Positions 20,012 to 31,760 are shown, counted from the first letter of the stretch. The stretch: 64,000 bases of DNA from Heterocephalus glaber (GCF_000247695.1 NW_004624849.1:3815074-3879073); one strand, 5' to 3'. Numbers and translations: made by a program. Notes: a model not told the origin generated them from the sequence alone.

Positions 20012-21370
20012 GTGAGTGCTCTTGCACCTAACACAGCAGGTGAACCTGGCATGGAGTGGGGGGGTGGTTTCTGCTGTCCAGACACATGGATGGATGGCTT
20101 CTCTGCTTTGCTCTGCCCTTTTGCATCCATCACCATCCTTTTCCTTGCTTTCCTACCATGCTTGCTTCCTTGCCTTCCTACCAACCCCTTCTTTGCTTCT
20201 ATGAGGGCGCACTGCTAAAGCTTCTGCCTTGCACCAGCAGGCTGCCCTGGGCTGATGTTGGATGGTCCAAGCAGCAGAGCTGGCCCTCCTGGTGTCACCA
20301 GAGCCTGAGAGGAAGGCTGCCTGGTGGTGAGGACTTCAAGTACCCAACCTTCTCATGAGTAGCCTTTTTATTCATAAAGCCAATTGCCTGGCTTGTAGGG
20401 GCTCGCTTCCCTGTTTGCCCTGTCAACATAGAGTCATTTTCTTGTGAAACCTCCTCTTCCTGGGTTCATTGTTCTTTTTCTACATGTGGCCTCCTGAAAA
20501 GGAGCTTATGCTCTGCTGGATGGCAAGAACAGGCCCTCGGGTCCTGAAATCAGGATGATAGGCACCGTCTCAGTCTGGACACAAGGGGACATGTGGAGGC
20601 CCAAGGGCTTCACATGGTGGGCAGTAGGCTCTGGGTGCTTGGAGGAAGGTGAGGAGAAGGGCCTGGCCTGAAGCCTTTCTCTGGTCCTGCGACAGCCTTT
20701 CTCTTGAGACTCCCCTTGCCCCCATCAAGATTTCAGGTGAAGTGCTTGGGGTCTTTGGCCCCTGTCTTGTGGGTGTCTGTGGAAGGTGGTCCTGGGTGGT
20801 TTGCCAAGGCTCTTTGTTACACCCCTCCTGGTATAGTCTAGTTGGTAATCCCAGGATCAGGGCATTGGGGCTTGTTGATGCAGAGCCTCAGACACCCAGT
20901 GACTGCCCTTGAGGCTAATCTGCAGAAGGCCAAGATCTGCGTCGGCAACACACTGCTCCTGTCTGTTTTCATTTAATGTGAGCCCTTAGTCCCAGGATGG
21001 AACAGGACATGTTTTCATCTAGTTTATGATTGGGTCTTTTCTCCATCTGGTGAGAGTGGTGTGGGGGCAGGCAGCTCACTTCACAGCAGCCACCTCTTAA
21101 ATGAGCTGTCTTCGATGAAGATGTGGACCTGCTTCTAGAGGTAGGACCCAGGCCAGCAAGCAGAGTATGCTCCTGAGAAGCCTTAGCCAGTGCTGGCCTT
21201 GCCCTGACCCCGTCTTGCCAGCAAGGGTGGGCGCCAGTGGTGCCTGATGTGGTCACTCTTACCTCTGCTCCCTACTCTTCCTGTGCCTTCTCCATGGCCC
21301 CCCTGCGCAGGTGGAGCCAGCACCCCAGGTAGGGAACACTGAGGGTGAAGATGCTGATTCCAGTCTCTGG
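20012..21370. other. Start of PEMT intron 2, unique sequence
   Basis: No further exon was found after the donor at 20012. Composition is moderately GC-rich with no clear repeat. Short open frames around 20.0-20.4 kb read out of exon 2 or overlap it in other frames and are not separate genes. Confidence 0.6.
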
Positions 21371-21379
21371 CCACTAGAA

Positions 21380-21458
21380 CTCTGAGAGACTACATGTCTG
21401 GCCACTAAATTTATGGTAATTTGTTATAGCAGACACAGGAAATGAATACAGGATATTA
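21380..21458 (+). mobile_element. MLT1-type LTR 3' end fragment
   Basis: 'aaatttatggtaatttgtta' followed by 'tagcagacacaggaaatgaa' matches the sense 3' end of MLT1-class MaLR LTRs. The remainder is missing. Confidence 0.5.
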
Positions 21459-21464
21459 GGCTGT

Positions 21465-21618
21465 TGAGAGCCAGGCATTCCTGTAATTCTAGCACTTCGG
21501 AGGCTGAGGCAGGATTGCTATGAGTTTGAGGCCAGCCTAGGCTACATAGTGAGTTTAAGGCCAGCCTGAACTACATGGACCCTGTCTCAAAAAACCAAAA
21601 AAGAAAGAATGAAAGAAA
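21465..21618 (+). repeat. B1-type SINE
   Basis: A sense copy with both arms ('gctacatagtgagtttaagg', 'tgaactacatggaccctgtc') and an A/G-rich tail that has begun to expand as GAAA. Confidence 0.88.
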
Positions 21619-21619
21619 G

Positions 21620-22445
21620 GCTATTGGTCCCAGCTAACAGACCACTGTAGTCCTACTAATGGGGGTGTTCAGGTGTGCGTGCTCTTTCCTGGTCATGAGG
21701 TTTTCCCTGCAGGCTCCTACAGCTGGCTGGGATCCTCATCCTCTGGTTCCCTGCTGGCCTGGCCTGACTGTTCAAGTGCACACAGGTCTCTGAATACCAG
21801 GGGCCAGGCTGGCACATGAACTGTGGTCCTGGGTACACTTTTCTTCATGCACAAGCCCTCTTGCTCGTTTCCTGATGGTCCTTCCAACAGTGAATTTTTG
21901 CGTACTTCGTATTGAAGCTACATCATGGCCCATCGAGATGTCCAGAACAGCTGAGGCTTCAGATGCACAGATGCAGTAGGATTTGGAGATATGCAGCTTG
22001 CATATGTGTTTGGCATAAGCAGTTTTTTTTTTCTTGGCCATAAGTTTTTGATTCATTTTGAAAAAAAAATTCACCAGAACAGCTTGTGGTCATTAGTGGG
22101 AAAGAGAGCGAGGCCTTCAAAGTCCTTTCAGAATGAGGAAAGGGACATAATGTTGTGGTTCAGTGGGCTGCTTCCCTGGGGGAGCCACAGCAGCATCTGG
22201 AGGCAGGGAAAGCTGGTAGGGCTTTAGCTCTGGCTTTGTAATGGGCTGGGGAAGAGAAGCCCTACCACAAGCAGTAAAGAGGCCATACATAAAAACACTT
22301 ACATAATAGTTATTAAATTTTAAGGACTACCAATATTTGAAGGGACTTATTGTGGTTAGGTGTTGTGCAGGGTGCATTTCATGCAGTACTTCACTGAGTC
22401 TTCACTGCAAATGCTGTTATTATTCCCTTTGGAAAATGGGGCTTG
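21620..22445. other. Intron 2, no named element
   Basis: Unique-looking sequence; the stretch at 22320-22440 includes a faint MIR/L2-like signature ('tggttaggtgttgtgcaggg', 'cactgagtcttcactgcaaa'). No coding block was seen. Confidence 0.45.
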
Positions 22446-22450
22446 AAGAG

Positions 22451-22859
22451 TGTATTAGCCCATTTTGTGTTGCTATAACAAAATACCCAAGGCTGGGTAC
22501 TTTATAAAGTAAAGAGCTTTTGGGGCCTCACAATTCTGGTAGCTGGAGGTTCTAAATGTGGCATTGGCATCCTGCTGAGTGTGCCCTGGCTGTATCAAAA
22601 CATGATGAAGAAGTGAAAAGGGAAAGGGCTATGTACAGAGGGGGTCAAGTGCTTTGGACCAGCCTACTCAGAAGAGAACTAACTCAGTCCTGTGATACCC
22701 ATATCAATCCTTTCCAAGGGTGGAACTCCATGGCCTAACCCCCTACTGCCGTTTCTCACTTAAAGGTTTTCCATCTCCCAACACTGCCACACTGAGGACC
22801 AGGCTCCCTGCACATGAACCTTTGGGGAACAAAAATCAGACTATATTCAAACCATAGCA
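22451..22859 (-). mobile_element. MLT1-type MaLR solo LTR
   Basis: The + strand reads TGTATTAGCCCATTTTGTGT, 'gctataacaaaatacccaag', 'ctgggtactttataaag', and ends 'attcaaaccatagca'. This is the antisense form of an MLT1-class LTR, about 410 bp and close to full length (TG...CA ends). No internal sequence flanks it, so it is a solo LTR of an old endogenous retrovirus-like element. Confidence 0.75.
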
Positions 22860-22869
22860 AGAAGGCTCA

Positions 22870-23480
22870 TTAATTTATTCTTCACATACTTATAGAGGGG
22901 CTACTGTGTGCCAGGCACTGCAGGCTCTAAGGCACATGCCCTAGTGCTCATGCAGTGGCATTTTTGGAGGGGACAGTAGTTGAGTAAACATGTAGCCCAG
23001 CCCCTTGGTGACAAAGCAGGTAAGCTCCCTGAGAGGCTGGAGGGGTGATCAGGAGGCCTCTCAGGGGTGGCCTTTGACCAGAAACCTGAGGCCTGTGTGG
23101 CAGGGGCACCCAGGTGTATGGGGAAGAACATTCTAGTGAGTGACAGCAGGCGAAAGAGTCCTGATCACGAGTGTCTGAACAGTTGCCAGCTGGAGCCAGA
23201 GAGAGTGGAGGGCAGGTTAGAAAGGTGTCTGGGACAGTGGCTCAGGGAGTCAGCCATGAGGAGGACATTGGATAAACCCTGAGCTTGGAGCCATAGGACC
23301 TGAGTCAGGTTTTCAAGGTGTGGTGATGAGGACCAAGGAGAGGCAGCTGGGGTAGAGCTGGGAGAGCAGCCCAGCAGTTGAGGCCTGGGGGCAGCTTGTA
23401 CCAGAGTGGAGCCATGGAGGCGGGAGGAGTGGTCAGGGAGAATCTGGGAGGACTGTAACACAGCCAACTCCATGGTGGGG
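22870..23480 (+). repeat. Ancient mammalian interspersed repeat-like region
   Basis: The order of segments ('ggctactgtgtgccaggcac', 'gacagtagttgagtaaacat', 'gagaggctggaggggtgatc', 'ggggaagaacattctagtga', 'ccataggacctgagtcaggt') parallels the region at 16090-16720. It belongs to a widespread old mammalian repeat that I cannot name. Confidence 0.4.
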
Positions 23481-24560
23481 GCCTGAGTGACTAGTGGGGT
23501 GGCTTGAACCCTTGGTGAAATGGGACACTGAAGGAGGTGAGGGGTATGGGGGACAAGGGCTCAGTTTAGCTCACGGTAGATCAGTGATGTCCAGGGGGCT
23601 CCAGGTGGAGAGGTGGTTGTGTTTGGGTCTGGAAAATTCCAGCGGTGATTGGGCTACCCGGGCTGGGGACCCAGACCTCTGGCTCTGTGTACCCCTCTGG
23701 GACTATTACTGAGAGAAAGGCTTCCATAGGGGCTGGGTGAGTTGCCCACTTGGTGTGTCCAGTGCCCCTCAGAACCCACGGTCCTATGGCCTCAAGAGGC
23801 TCTTTCCAGCCCTCTCTAGTTGGACCTTTCAGGGTTTCTCATGGGGTCCCTACTGTCCCTGACATTGGCCTCCCAGGTTCCCTTGCTTCAGTTCTGGCTC
23901 CTCCTCTGTTCCCGTGCACTTCTCTTCCCCTGCCTGACACTTGTGTGTTAGCAGATATCAAGGCCTTCTGTGTGCCAGGCATTATTATGCATATTCTTGG
24001 AAAGCCATTGAGCAGTCTGACCTTGCAGGGCACAAATACGTGTATAAAGGAAATGAGATAACAGTGGGGAGGAAAAGGCCAAGCTGCTAGAGGAGCCATG
24101 AGGGGCTTCCTCTGTCACCTGAGTCTCCATTTGTGGCCCATAATGTTTTCAGAGCTCCAGGAGCTGGTTCCAGCCATGCAAGCAACTTCTGAGTGACATC
24201 CTGCCCAGACCCCGCTAAGGAATGGAGACTCCTTGATGTGTCCTTTCCCAGCTCCACAAGGGAGGCCACCTCTCCAGTGCCAGTGTGAAGCTGTGACCCC
24301 CTCATTCCTGTGTCTTGGTCTGTGCCCTCACAGGCTCTACTTGTCAGTAGGTGGACACTTCTTGACTTCAGACCCTGGATCTGTGGGCCAGGTCTGTGAT
24401 GCAGCAGCCACAACCAGGTTCCCTGCCCCTCCCTCATGCCATCAGCAACACTCAGCGCTCAGGCTCTGTTGGTGAGGTGTCCCTATTTGCCTGGCCAGGA
24501 AGGCCCTTCTGGCAGGTGTCCTCTGGGTCCCAGCCCTTCCTGGGTGATCTGTCCCTGTTT
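23481..24560. other. Intron 2, unique sequence
   Basis: No element recognised except a short MIR/L2-like motif at 23950-24060 ('aggccttctgtgtgccaggc', 'tataaaggaaatgagataac'). Confidence 0.45.
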
Positions 24561-24562
24561 TA

Positions 24563-24612
24563 AGAAAAAATCATTTATTTATTTGTTTGTTTGTTTATTT
24601 ATTTATTTGAGA
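24563..24612 (+). repeat. (TTTA/TTTG)n tract
   Basis: TTTA and TTTG units extend the poly-T end of the antisense B1 copy that follows. Confidence 0.85.
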
Positions 24613-24726
24613 CAGGGTCTCACTATGTAGTTCAGGCTGGTCTTGAATGCATTATGTAGCCCAGGCAATCCTCCTGCTTCAGTTTCCTGAGTGCTGGGAT
24701 TACGGCCATGTGCCACCACACCTGTG
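24610..24726 (-). repeat. B1-type SINE
   Basis: An antisense copy: 'gagacagggtctcactatgt', 'ggctggtcttgaatgcatta' and 'gtgccaccacacctgtggc'. Confidence 0.85.
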
Positions 24727-24729
24727 GCT

Positions 24730-26905
24730 GTGAACTGTCTGTCTAGTCCAGGGCTTCCTGAAGGGCCTGTGGTATCCCTTGTCAGGTGTCACTTCCCAGC
24801 CCCTTCCCCTCCCTACCCTGCCTGCTCTGGGTCAGGATTGCAGATATTGGGGCTACCCCTGCACTGTAGGATGTCTAGCAATATTGCTGGTCTCTGCCTG
24901 CTAGGGGTCAGTAGCACCGTTTCCAGACATTGCCAGCTGTCCCCCACAGGGCATAGTGAACAGGTGGTCTGAGTGCCCACAGGTGTACCAAGCATCCCTT
25001 AGCACAGCCCCATGCCTAGTGCCACTGTTTGCTCCTCACCATTCCCTCTGAGCATCCTTAAGTGCTGTCATGTTCCCTGCTGGCATGTGCCACACTCTGG
25101 GTAGTAGGGGAGGATCCAGCACCATCCTGCCTTGGTACCCACGCCCAGTGAGGTGCCCAGGTGGTGTTAACTTCATGAAGGTGTATTGGGCTTTTAACCG
25201 GCTTCATGTGCTGCATCTTGTGGCTGAGGTCCATTTCCATTTGGGACATTTTGGCTTTATAGCTTACCTGGCTTTGTGGAAGAAAAAGATCCTCTGGGAA
25301 GTAGACTCTGCAGTGTCTGTCACAGGCACAGCCATTGTATCACCAGTGGAAATGAGATAGGCCACTCTGTGTGGCTCTCGCCTCATCCCTGCCCTGGGCC
25401 AGAATCCACAGAGCCAGCAACAGGGTCCAATGGTGACTTCAGGGGCTCCTGTTGTTTATAAGAATAAATTGGGCACATGCTTTGCTGTCTCCATTATTAT
25501 CAGAGACAGATTGCTTGTAAACCACATCAAAGCTGACAGTGACAATGTGTGTAGACACCATGGATAACTGTGATGGTCTCTAGAGGGGGTGGCCCAGCAT
25601 GTAATTTTCCTTTTATATTGGGACCCTGGGAGAGGGTGTGAAAGGGGTGCTGTTAAGAGTCCTGCAGTGACAACAGGTGTACACGAGGACTAGACATTTC
25701 CTCTAGGTGTGGGATGCTTCTGATGCTTCTGTGTGCCTGGCGAGGTCCCTTCCAGCCCACTCACTGCTCCTGGCTCTGCCGTGGTGGGCCAGGCCACTCT
25801 CCCAGGGTCTGCACAGCCCCTTCCTCCATACCCCCTCCCACCCCCAACTGATAGGGATGTAGTCTGGGGCTGCAGGAGCTTGGCGGGGTGACTTGGCTGC
25901 CTGCTGTCTGCCCCTCACTCCCACACCAGGACAAAGCCCCCTGGACTTGGACCTGCAGATGTTGCCCTCGCAGGGATGGGCCCTTTCTCTGTGACAAGAC
26001 AGCCATGCTGCCCGCTGGCTGGAGTGTCCCTGGTTGTGGCCTGAGGGTCCTGCATCCTGGAACCCTCAATCCTGGGCAGACAAGACTGTTTGTTGCTCTC
26101 TTCTGGAGAACTGGTTTGGGAAAAGGCGGTGGCATTTCTCCTGGGAAGAGGAGAGGCACTCGCTGCTCTGAGCCATGACTGGCAGGCTGGCAGGGTTTCC
26201 ACAATGGAGTTCTGGCCCCACTGGGAGCTATGGTCCGCTAGGGCTGGCAGCAGCATCTTTGGAGGGAGCTTCAGGGAAGGGACGATAGGTGGCGCTGTGG
26301 GCATGGGGAGGCATGCCTTCCCTCCTGGATGAGGGAGGAGGTGGCTGTGAGGGAGAAGTGAGAGCTAGGATGAAGAGCATACCCACTACACCTCCTGACT
26401 GCCCTGTCACCTCCTCACTCTGCCAGCTGCTCCCTGTCTGCATCTCTGTTGCTGCCGCCTCGGTTTCTGTTTCAGATAGTAGCTCACAATCTGCTAGCTC
26501 CCTTGTAAGTGCCTAAGGGGTCCTACCAGATGCTAGGGAAGCTTGTCCCTGCAGATGTTTCAGGGGTCAGCCCAGGACCTTTCTCATCTACACCTGCTCT
26601 CTGGGTCTTGCTTTCTCCATCTGTAAAGTGAGGACCTTCACTGAGGTCCTGTCCAGTCTCGATTTACGAAGGCCCAGCCTGGGCTGGCCCTGTGCTGGAA
26701 CATTAGCCTGTCCTCCTGGAATGGGTGCTGGGTTAGGCAGATGAGATTGGATATCAGAAGAGAAATAGGAAAATCAGGATTTGGTTGATGTTATAGCTCA
26801 CTGGAAGAGTTCAGGAGAGGAGGTATCCAGGTGTTTCAGAGGGGGAATGCAGGATTCAAAGGCCAGGTGAGTTTTGTCCTTCTCCTCCTCCTTCTCTTCT
26901 TCCTT
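24730..26905. other. Intron 2, unique sequence
   Basis: About 2.2 kb without a SINE. A MIR-like segment sits near 26560-26680 ('ctctgggtcttgctttctcc', 'atctgtaaagtgaggacctt'). The overlapping open frames at 25.7-26.4 kb on both strands reflect GC-rich composition and show no domain. Confidence 0.45.
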
Positions 26906-26908
26906 CTC

Positions 26909-26910
26909 GT

Positions 26911-26951
<41 letters not shown>
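26909..26951 (+). repeat. (GT)n microsatellite
   Basis: About 21 GT units with one GTAT interruption near the start, adjoining a SINE fragment. Confidence 0.95.
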
Positions 26952-26952
<1 letters not shown>

Positions 26953-27255
26953 TTTACTGGAGATTGAACCCAGAGCCTTTGCACTGGGCTACATACCCAG
27001 CTTTTTAAGAATTTATTTTGGTTATTTTATTTTTGAGATAGAATCTCACTAACTTGCTAAGTGGCCAGTGCTGGGCTTGAACTTCCTATCTTCTTGCTTC
27101 AGTCTCCTAGAGTGCTGGAATTACAGGTATAAACACCATACCTGGCTTCAGTTGGGGTTTTTTTTTTTTTTTTTTTTGGTACCGGGCATCAAACTTGTGT
27201 CCTTGTGCTTGCAGGGCAGGAGGTGGAACCACTGAGCTAAATCCCCAGCCCTCAG
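26952..27255 (-). repeat. SINE cluster (tRNA-type, B1, ID), antisense
   Basis: Three pieces follow each other: 'actggagattgaacccagag' (tRNA type, truncated), 'gagatagaatctcactaact...gtgctggaattacaggtata' (7SL type) and, after poly-T, an ID copy 'ggtaccgggcatcaaacttg...ctgagctaaatccccagccc'. Confidence 0.78.
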
Positions 27256-27392
27256 GTGGGTTTTCTGGAGGAGAGGAGGGTGAGTGAGAGTCCAGGAGAT
27301 AAGGAAGGGTGTGTGTGAGGTGAGCAGGTGGACGTAAGTTCCCTCAAAGAGGCCTGCAACCTGGATTGTCTGCTAGGGCTGGTGCTGAGGGA

Positions 27393-27394
<2 letters not shown>

Positions 27395-27443
<49 letters not shown>
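27395..27443 (+). repeat. (GT)n microsatellite
   Basis: Forty-nine bases of pure GT repeat, which makes it likely to be polymorphic. Confidence 0.97.
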
Positions 27444-27444
<1 letters not shown>

Positions 27445-27447
<3 letters not shown>

Positions 27448-28585
27448 TCTCAGTTGGGCAATGGAATTAGGATAAGCCAGGCTATGAGATCCTTGTTCCC
27501 ATCTGGCTTAGAATCCTGGCTCTAGGCACGGCCACACACCCACTGGGGTCTGAGCCTACATTTTGGGGCCAGAAGACGTCTTCTCCTGCCAAGCTGGGCC
27601 TGCGCTACAGGATTACTGGCCATCTGGCTAGTGTGGCCCGTGGTGGCAGGAGGGTTTCTCCCTGAGTGAGGCTAGTAGGCTCAGCCAGCCCATCTATGAC
27701 CTTGGCTCTGAGGGCACCAGGCTCTAGTCAGCCAGCCATTTGTCCCTTCGGACTGTCACCTAAGGCACCATGGCACTCTCAACTCTCCCCTGGCCCCTGG
27801 CCAGGCTGTGCTCACAGCTGGATTCCACCAGAACAATTGGCTTAGCCCCATGACCAGGGACAGTCTGCTCCTTGTCAGAGAGACCCTGGCCTCCTCCACT
27901 TGCCCTTTGATGTTGGCTGAAGTGCAAGACATTCCAGGGCCTGTAAGTGTATGCTGTTCTGAGCCAGGCATGTTTATTGCTGGAAACATTCCTGTTCCCC
28001 ACTCCAGACTCCATCCATCTCTGAATAGAAAGACATGCTGGGTGCAGCCAGAGCAGGGCTAACTTTAGAATCCTGATGTCTGAGCAACGGGGTGGAAAAG
28101 TGTACAACAAGGCTTCTTGAACTGGGTCAGCTCACAGCCTTTTCCAGGATGGTTGGGAGTAATACAGTCAAGAACAAAAGGAAGGATACTAGAGAACTAG
28201 GGAGATTCCCCACTGAGCTGGTGACATCGTCGATGCCCCCTTCCTCCAGGTTCCTTGATACTCTGACATGCAGTTGCAGAGAGACCTTAGGAAGCCTTGC
28301 TGGGCTGGTGGGGGTCCAGGTGCATCTTTGCTCCATGATTATTTTTGGTTCTGACTGTTAGTACTATCCAGTAATCGGACACTATAGCATGTCTGTGTCT
28401 GTAACTGAAGGGCAGTGGACGAGGTACCATGTAGTTTGTGGATGATCTTTTGGGGTCCTTCCCAAGAGACAGAGGCAGGGGACAGGCAGACTTTTACTTA
28501 TTCCTTGGTATTCCCAGTAGATTCTGCCTTGCTACTTTGCCCCTTCTTTTTCTTTTTATGTCCTTTTTTCTTTTCTTTCATTTTT
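27445..28585. other. Intron 2, unique sequence
   Basis: No repeat or exon recognised. Low-complexity T-rich sequence begins at about 28550 ahead of the next SINE. Confidence 0.45.
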
Positions 28586-28676
28586 TTTTTTTTTTTGTAA
28601 TACAGAGGATGGAACCCAGGTTACCACATATGCTAGGTAAGCTCTCTACCACTGAGTCATACCCTCAGCTTCAACC
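28583..28676 (-). repeat. tRNA-derived SINE
   Basis: An antisense copy: a 14-T run, 'ggatggaacccaggttacca' and 'taccactgagtcataccctc'. Confidence 0.7.
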
Positions 28677-29307
28677 TGGTTGCCTTCATGTTAGATAACT
28701 TGAAATGTGTATTCATGACCTAGGCCCCCTCCCATAGGATACATCTCTTGTGATATCTCCCAGAGCTTTGTCCACTCAACTCTTGTGTTCTCTTGTGCCT
28801 CTGTGCCTTTGTACTTTCTGGTCCTGCTTCTTAGAAGGGCTTCCTCCACCTGCTGCCTAGCTGCCTTTATACCTCTTCAGCCAGGGTTCCTTGAGCCTGG
28901 ACCCTAAGGGACACCATTAACCTTTCTCTTATGCTTCCCTGCCCCTCTTCAGCGCTGAGCCCTGGCTCTGGGAACTGTTAAGGGCAAATGTTCATTGTAC
29001 TTCCTGTAGTCTGAGAGCTCCTGGAGGCTAAGGAGGAGTCTGAGCCACCCATGGGTGCCAGGGGCCTAACCTGGTACTTGAAGGGATAGAAGGATTAAGG
29101 GTGCTGTCCTTCCTGGCAGGTGAACCCAAGGTTGTTACTAACTCAGTGGGTTTTATTTTCTCAGTGGGGTCTTGTGCTATGAGAAGACTCAGACAGAAGC
29201 ACCTTGGTGCAGGAACAAGGCTTTTATTCTTATGCCTGAGCAGAAGGGGGAAAACTGTGAAGGGTAGGAACCCCAGGTTGACCCCCAAACAAGAACAAAT
29301 GTGTACT

Positions 29308-29403
29308 GGGCCAGGGATTTAGCTCGATGCCTCCACCTGCCTCATAAATGCAAGGTCTTGAGTTTGATTCCTGGTACCAAAATAAATAAATAAATAAATA
29401 AAG
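29308..29403 (+). repeat. ID-like SINE with (AAAT)n tail
   Basis: A sense copy 'gggccagggatttagctcga' to 'gattcctggtacc'. The tail has become six AAAT units. Confidence 0.88.
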
Positions 29404-29569
29404 GTGTACTGCTTTTACAGCATGTATGCAGTAGGCAAGGGGCCTGGTCTCTTGATGTCATCAGAGGAGTTTTAGCTGCACCTGCATTCTTCTTTATCAT
29501 GCCTCTTCATGTAACATCTATCTTATTATGATCTTAAGTCTCTACCTCCAGTGTGACTTTTTTTGGAGG

Positions 29570-29625
29570 GGAGTACTACTGGGAACTAAACCCAGGGCCT
29601 TCACACTAAGCTACATCTTTACCCC
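29570..29625 (-). repeat. tRNA-derived SINE fragment
   Basis: A short antisense piece with 'actgggaactaaacccaggg' and 'cactaagctacatctttacc'; the polypyrimidine tract begins just beyond it. Confidence 0.55.
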
Positions 29626-29639
29626 CCTTTCTTTGCTCG

Positions 29640-29794
29640 CTCTTTCTTTCTCTCTCTCTTCCTTCCTTCCTTCCTTCCCTCCTTCCTTCCTTCCTTCCTT
29701 CCTTCCTTCCTTCCTTCCCTCCTTCCCTCCTTCCCTCCCTCCCTCCCTCCCTCCCTCCCTCCCTCCCTCCCTCCCTCCCTTCCTTCTTTCCTTG
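29640..29794 (+). repeat. 155-nt pure polypyrimidine tract (TTCC/TCCC)n
   Basis: No purine occurs on the + strand across these 155 bases. The tract shifts from CTTT/CT units to TTCC and then to CCCT units, so it is a compound array. Confidence 0.97.
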
Positions 29795-30065
29795 GTGGTT
29801 TTTTTGCGATAGGGTTTTGCTGTGCAGTCCAGGCTGGCCTTGAAGTCATTGTGTAGCCCAGATTAGCCTTGAACTTGCAGCAGTCTTCCTCCTCAGCCTT
29901 CTAAGTGCTGGGATTATAGGCATGTGCTACCATGCCCAACCCCAGCCCTTTTCATTTTGAGAAAGTGTCTCACTAAGTCCATAATTTGCCCAAACTAGGC
30001 TGGAACTGATGATCTTTTTGCCTCAGCCTCTTAGAGTGCTGGAATCAGAGGTGTGCACCTGCTCC
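29795..30065 (-). repeat. B1-type and 7SL-derived SINE pair
   Basis: The first copy has 'gtgcagtccaggctggcctt' and 'gtgctgggattataggcatg'. The second, more diverged, has 'gagaaagtgtctcactaagt' and 'gtgctggaatcagaggtgtg'. Confidence 0.75.
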
Positions 30066-30664
30066 AGGTATAAAATAAAAGTAACTGTAGGTTACTGTAG
30101 TGACTATTCTGGATGGCAAATTCCTTTGCCATCTGGAATTTGTCCCTTATCATCTGAAGAAGTTCCGAATTGGATTTTGGAGCAGGGAAGATCACAAACC
30201 CTTGCTTGATTGAGTTTGATCTTAATGATCTTGTTTTCTTGGCCCTGGCTTCTTGATATCGCTGCCAATCAGATAGTCTTTGAAGACTGAGCTGACTTCC
30301 TATTCTCCTGTCTCCTGTGTGTTATCCTTAACTTTTTAGCCATGAAAACTGGTACATTTTTAAAATTCCATATTTTCCAGTAGTTCTGTTAACCCCATGA
30401 GACTGAGGGCTAGGTTAGCTGTCTCAAGGTAGACTTAGGGAGCAGCGGAGCTTGGTTGGCTTTACTGTGCTGGGAGCACTGGACCACAGTTGGCCATCTT
30501 CCCTTTTATCAGTAAAAAGGACTGTAACTCCTTCATGGACCCCATGAGCACACTGTCAGGAATTAATGAGATATAACCACCAGTGTTTGAAGAACTCAAG
30601 CGCCAGTGGCTGTGTTCTTTGCTTTATACCTTTCTTGGGCCTTCTTTCTTTTTTTTTAAATACT

Positions 30665-30820
30665 TTTTTAGCCAGGCATGTAGGTGGATGTCTATAATCC
30701 CAGTATTCAGGAGGCTTAGGTAGAAGGATCTTGAGTTTGAGACCAGCCTGGGGTACATAGAGAGTTAGAGCTAGGTTGGGATATATAGTGAGACCCTGTC
30801 TCAAAAAGGAAAAAAAAATT
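30665..30820 (+). repeat. B1-type SINE
   Basis: A sense copy: 'gccaggcatgtaggtggatg', 'ctataatcccagtattcagg' and 'atagtgagaccctgtctcaa' plus A-tail. Confidence 0.85.
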
Positions 30821-30826
30821 ATTAGT

Positions 30827-30924
30827 GTATTAATTTTATAAAATATTCGGTTTCAATGTGGTCTTTCATACTTACGTATTAATTTTATAAAGTATTTGGT
30901 TTTAATGTGGTCTTTCATACTTGC
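30827..30924 (+). repeat. 49-bp tandem duplication
   Basis: Units 30827-30875 and 30876-30924 match at 45 of 49 positions; all four differences are transitions. Each begins 'gtattaattttata'. Confidence 0.92.
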
Positions 30925-30944
30925 ATATAACATATTTTTATCAT

Positions 30945-31760
30945 ATCCATCCATCTTTTAGTTGACACATAATTATACATATTGATGGGGTACAGTGTGA
31001 TAATTTGATAAATGTATACATTTCTATGTCTTTAAACATATACCATATTTTTGTGCTAGGAGTCTTCTAATCCCTCTTTTGTCTAGTTCTTTATAAAATC
31101 TATAATAAGTTGGTGGGGACTATAGTTACCTCACTAAAATATTTCTTTCTGTCTGTATTTTTTGGGTTTTTTTGAGACAGCATCTCCCTATTTAGTCCAG
31201 GCTGGCCTTGAACTCACTATTAGCCCAGGCTGGCCTCAAACTTGTGCTTATCCTCCTGACTCAGCCTCCTGAGCGCTGGAATTACAGACATGCACCACCA
31301 TACCCGGCTCTTGTCTGTATTTTACTGCCTGTTCTCCATGCTTCTCTCTCATTGAGTCTCTAGTGATCTCTGTTCTTCTTCCTACTTCTACGAGAGTGAT
31401 TGTTTTAGCTTCCACTTATGAGTCTTTCTGTGTCTGGTTTATTTCACTTAGCATAATATCGTCCATTTCTACTCATTTTCTCGAAAATTACAGAGTTTGA
31501 TTCTTTTTTTATGGTTGAAAAATATTCCATTATCTGTCCATTTACCACGTTTTCTTTATCTGTTTACCCATCACCGGACATTTCCATTGATCCTGTGTCC
31601 TGGCTGTTGTGGATAATGGTGTGGTCAACACAGCTGTGCTGCCTTCTTTTCCTTCGGCTGTACACCCAGCAGTGGGCTTGGGGATCACATAGTAGTTCTG
31701 TTTGTAGATGTTTGAGGACCCTCCACACTAGCTTCCATCATGGCTGTACTAGTATACCTA
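30945..31760 (-). mobile_element. L1 3' end, old L1M-type, with B1 insertion
   Basis: The + strand reads as antisense L1 3' UTR ('attatacatattgatggggt', 'gatttgata...gtatacattt') and then antisense ORF2 C-terminal sequence ('ttatttcacttagcataata', 'tttttatggttgaaaaatat', 'cacccagcagtgggcttggg', 'ttccatcatggctgtacta'). The 3' UTR at lower coordinates confirms minus orientation. It is 5'-truncated. Confidence 0.85.
31162..31311 (-). repeat. B1-type SINE inside L1
   Basis: An antisense copy with both duplicated arms. The 12-bp sequence tgtctgtatttt flanks it at 31150-31161 and 31312-31323, an exact target duplication that shows insertion into the L1. Confidence 0.88.

Noticed and set aside
29619..29849. 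Gly/Glu/Arg repeat protein on the minus strand
   Set aside because: It is a translation of the polypyrimidine microsatellite.
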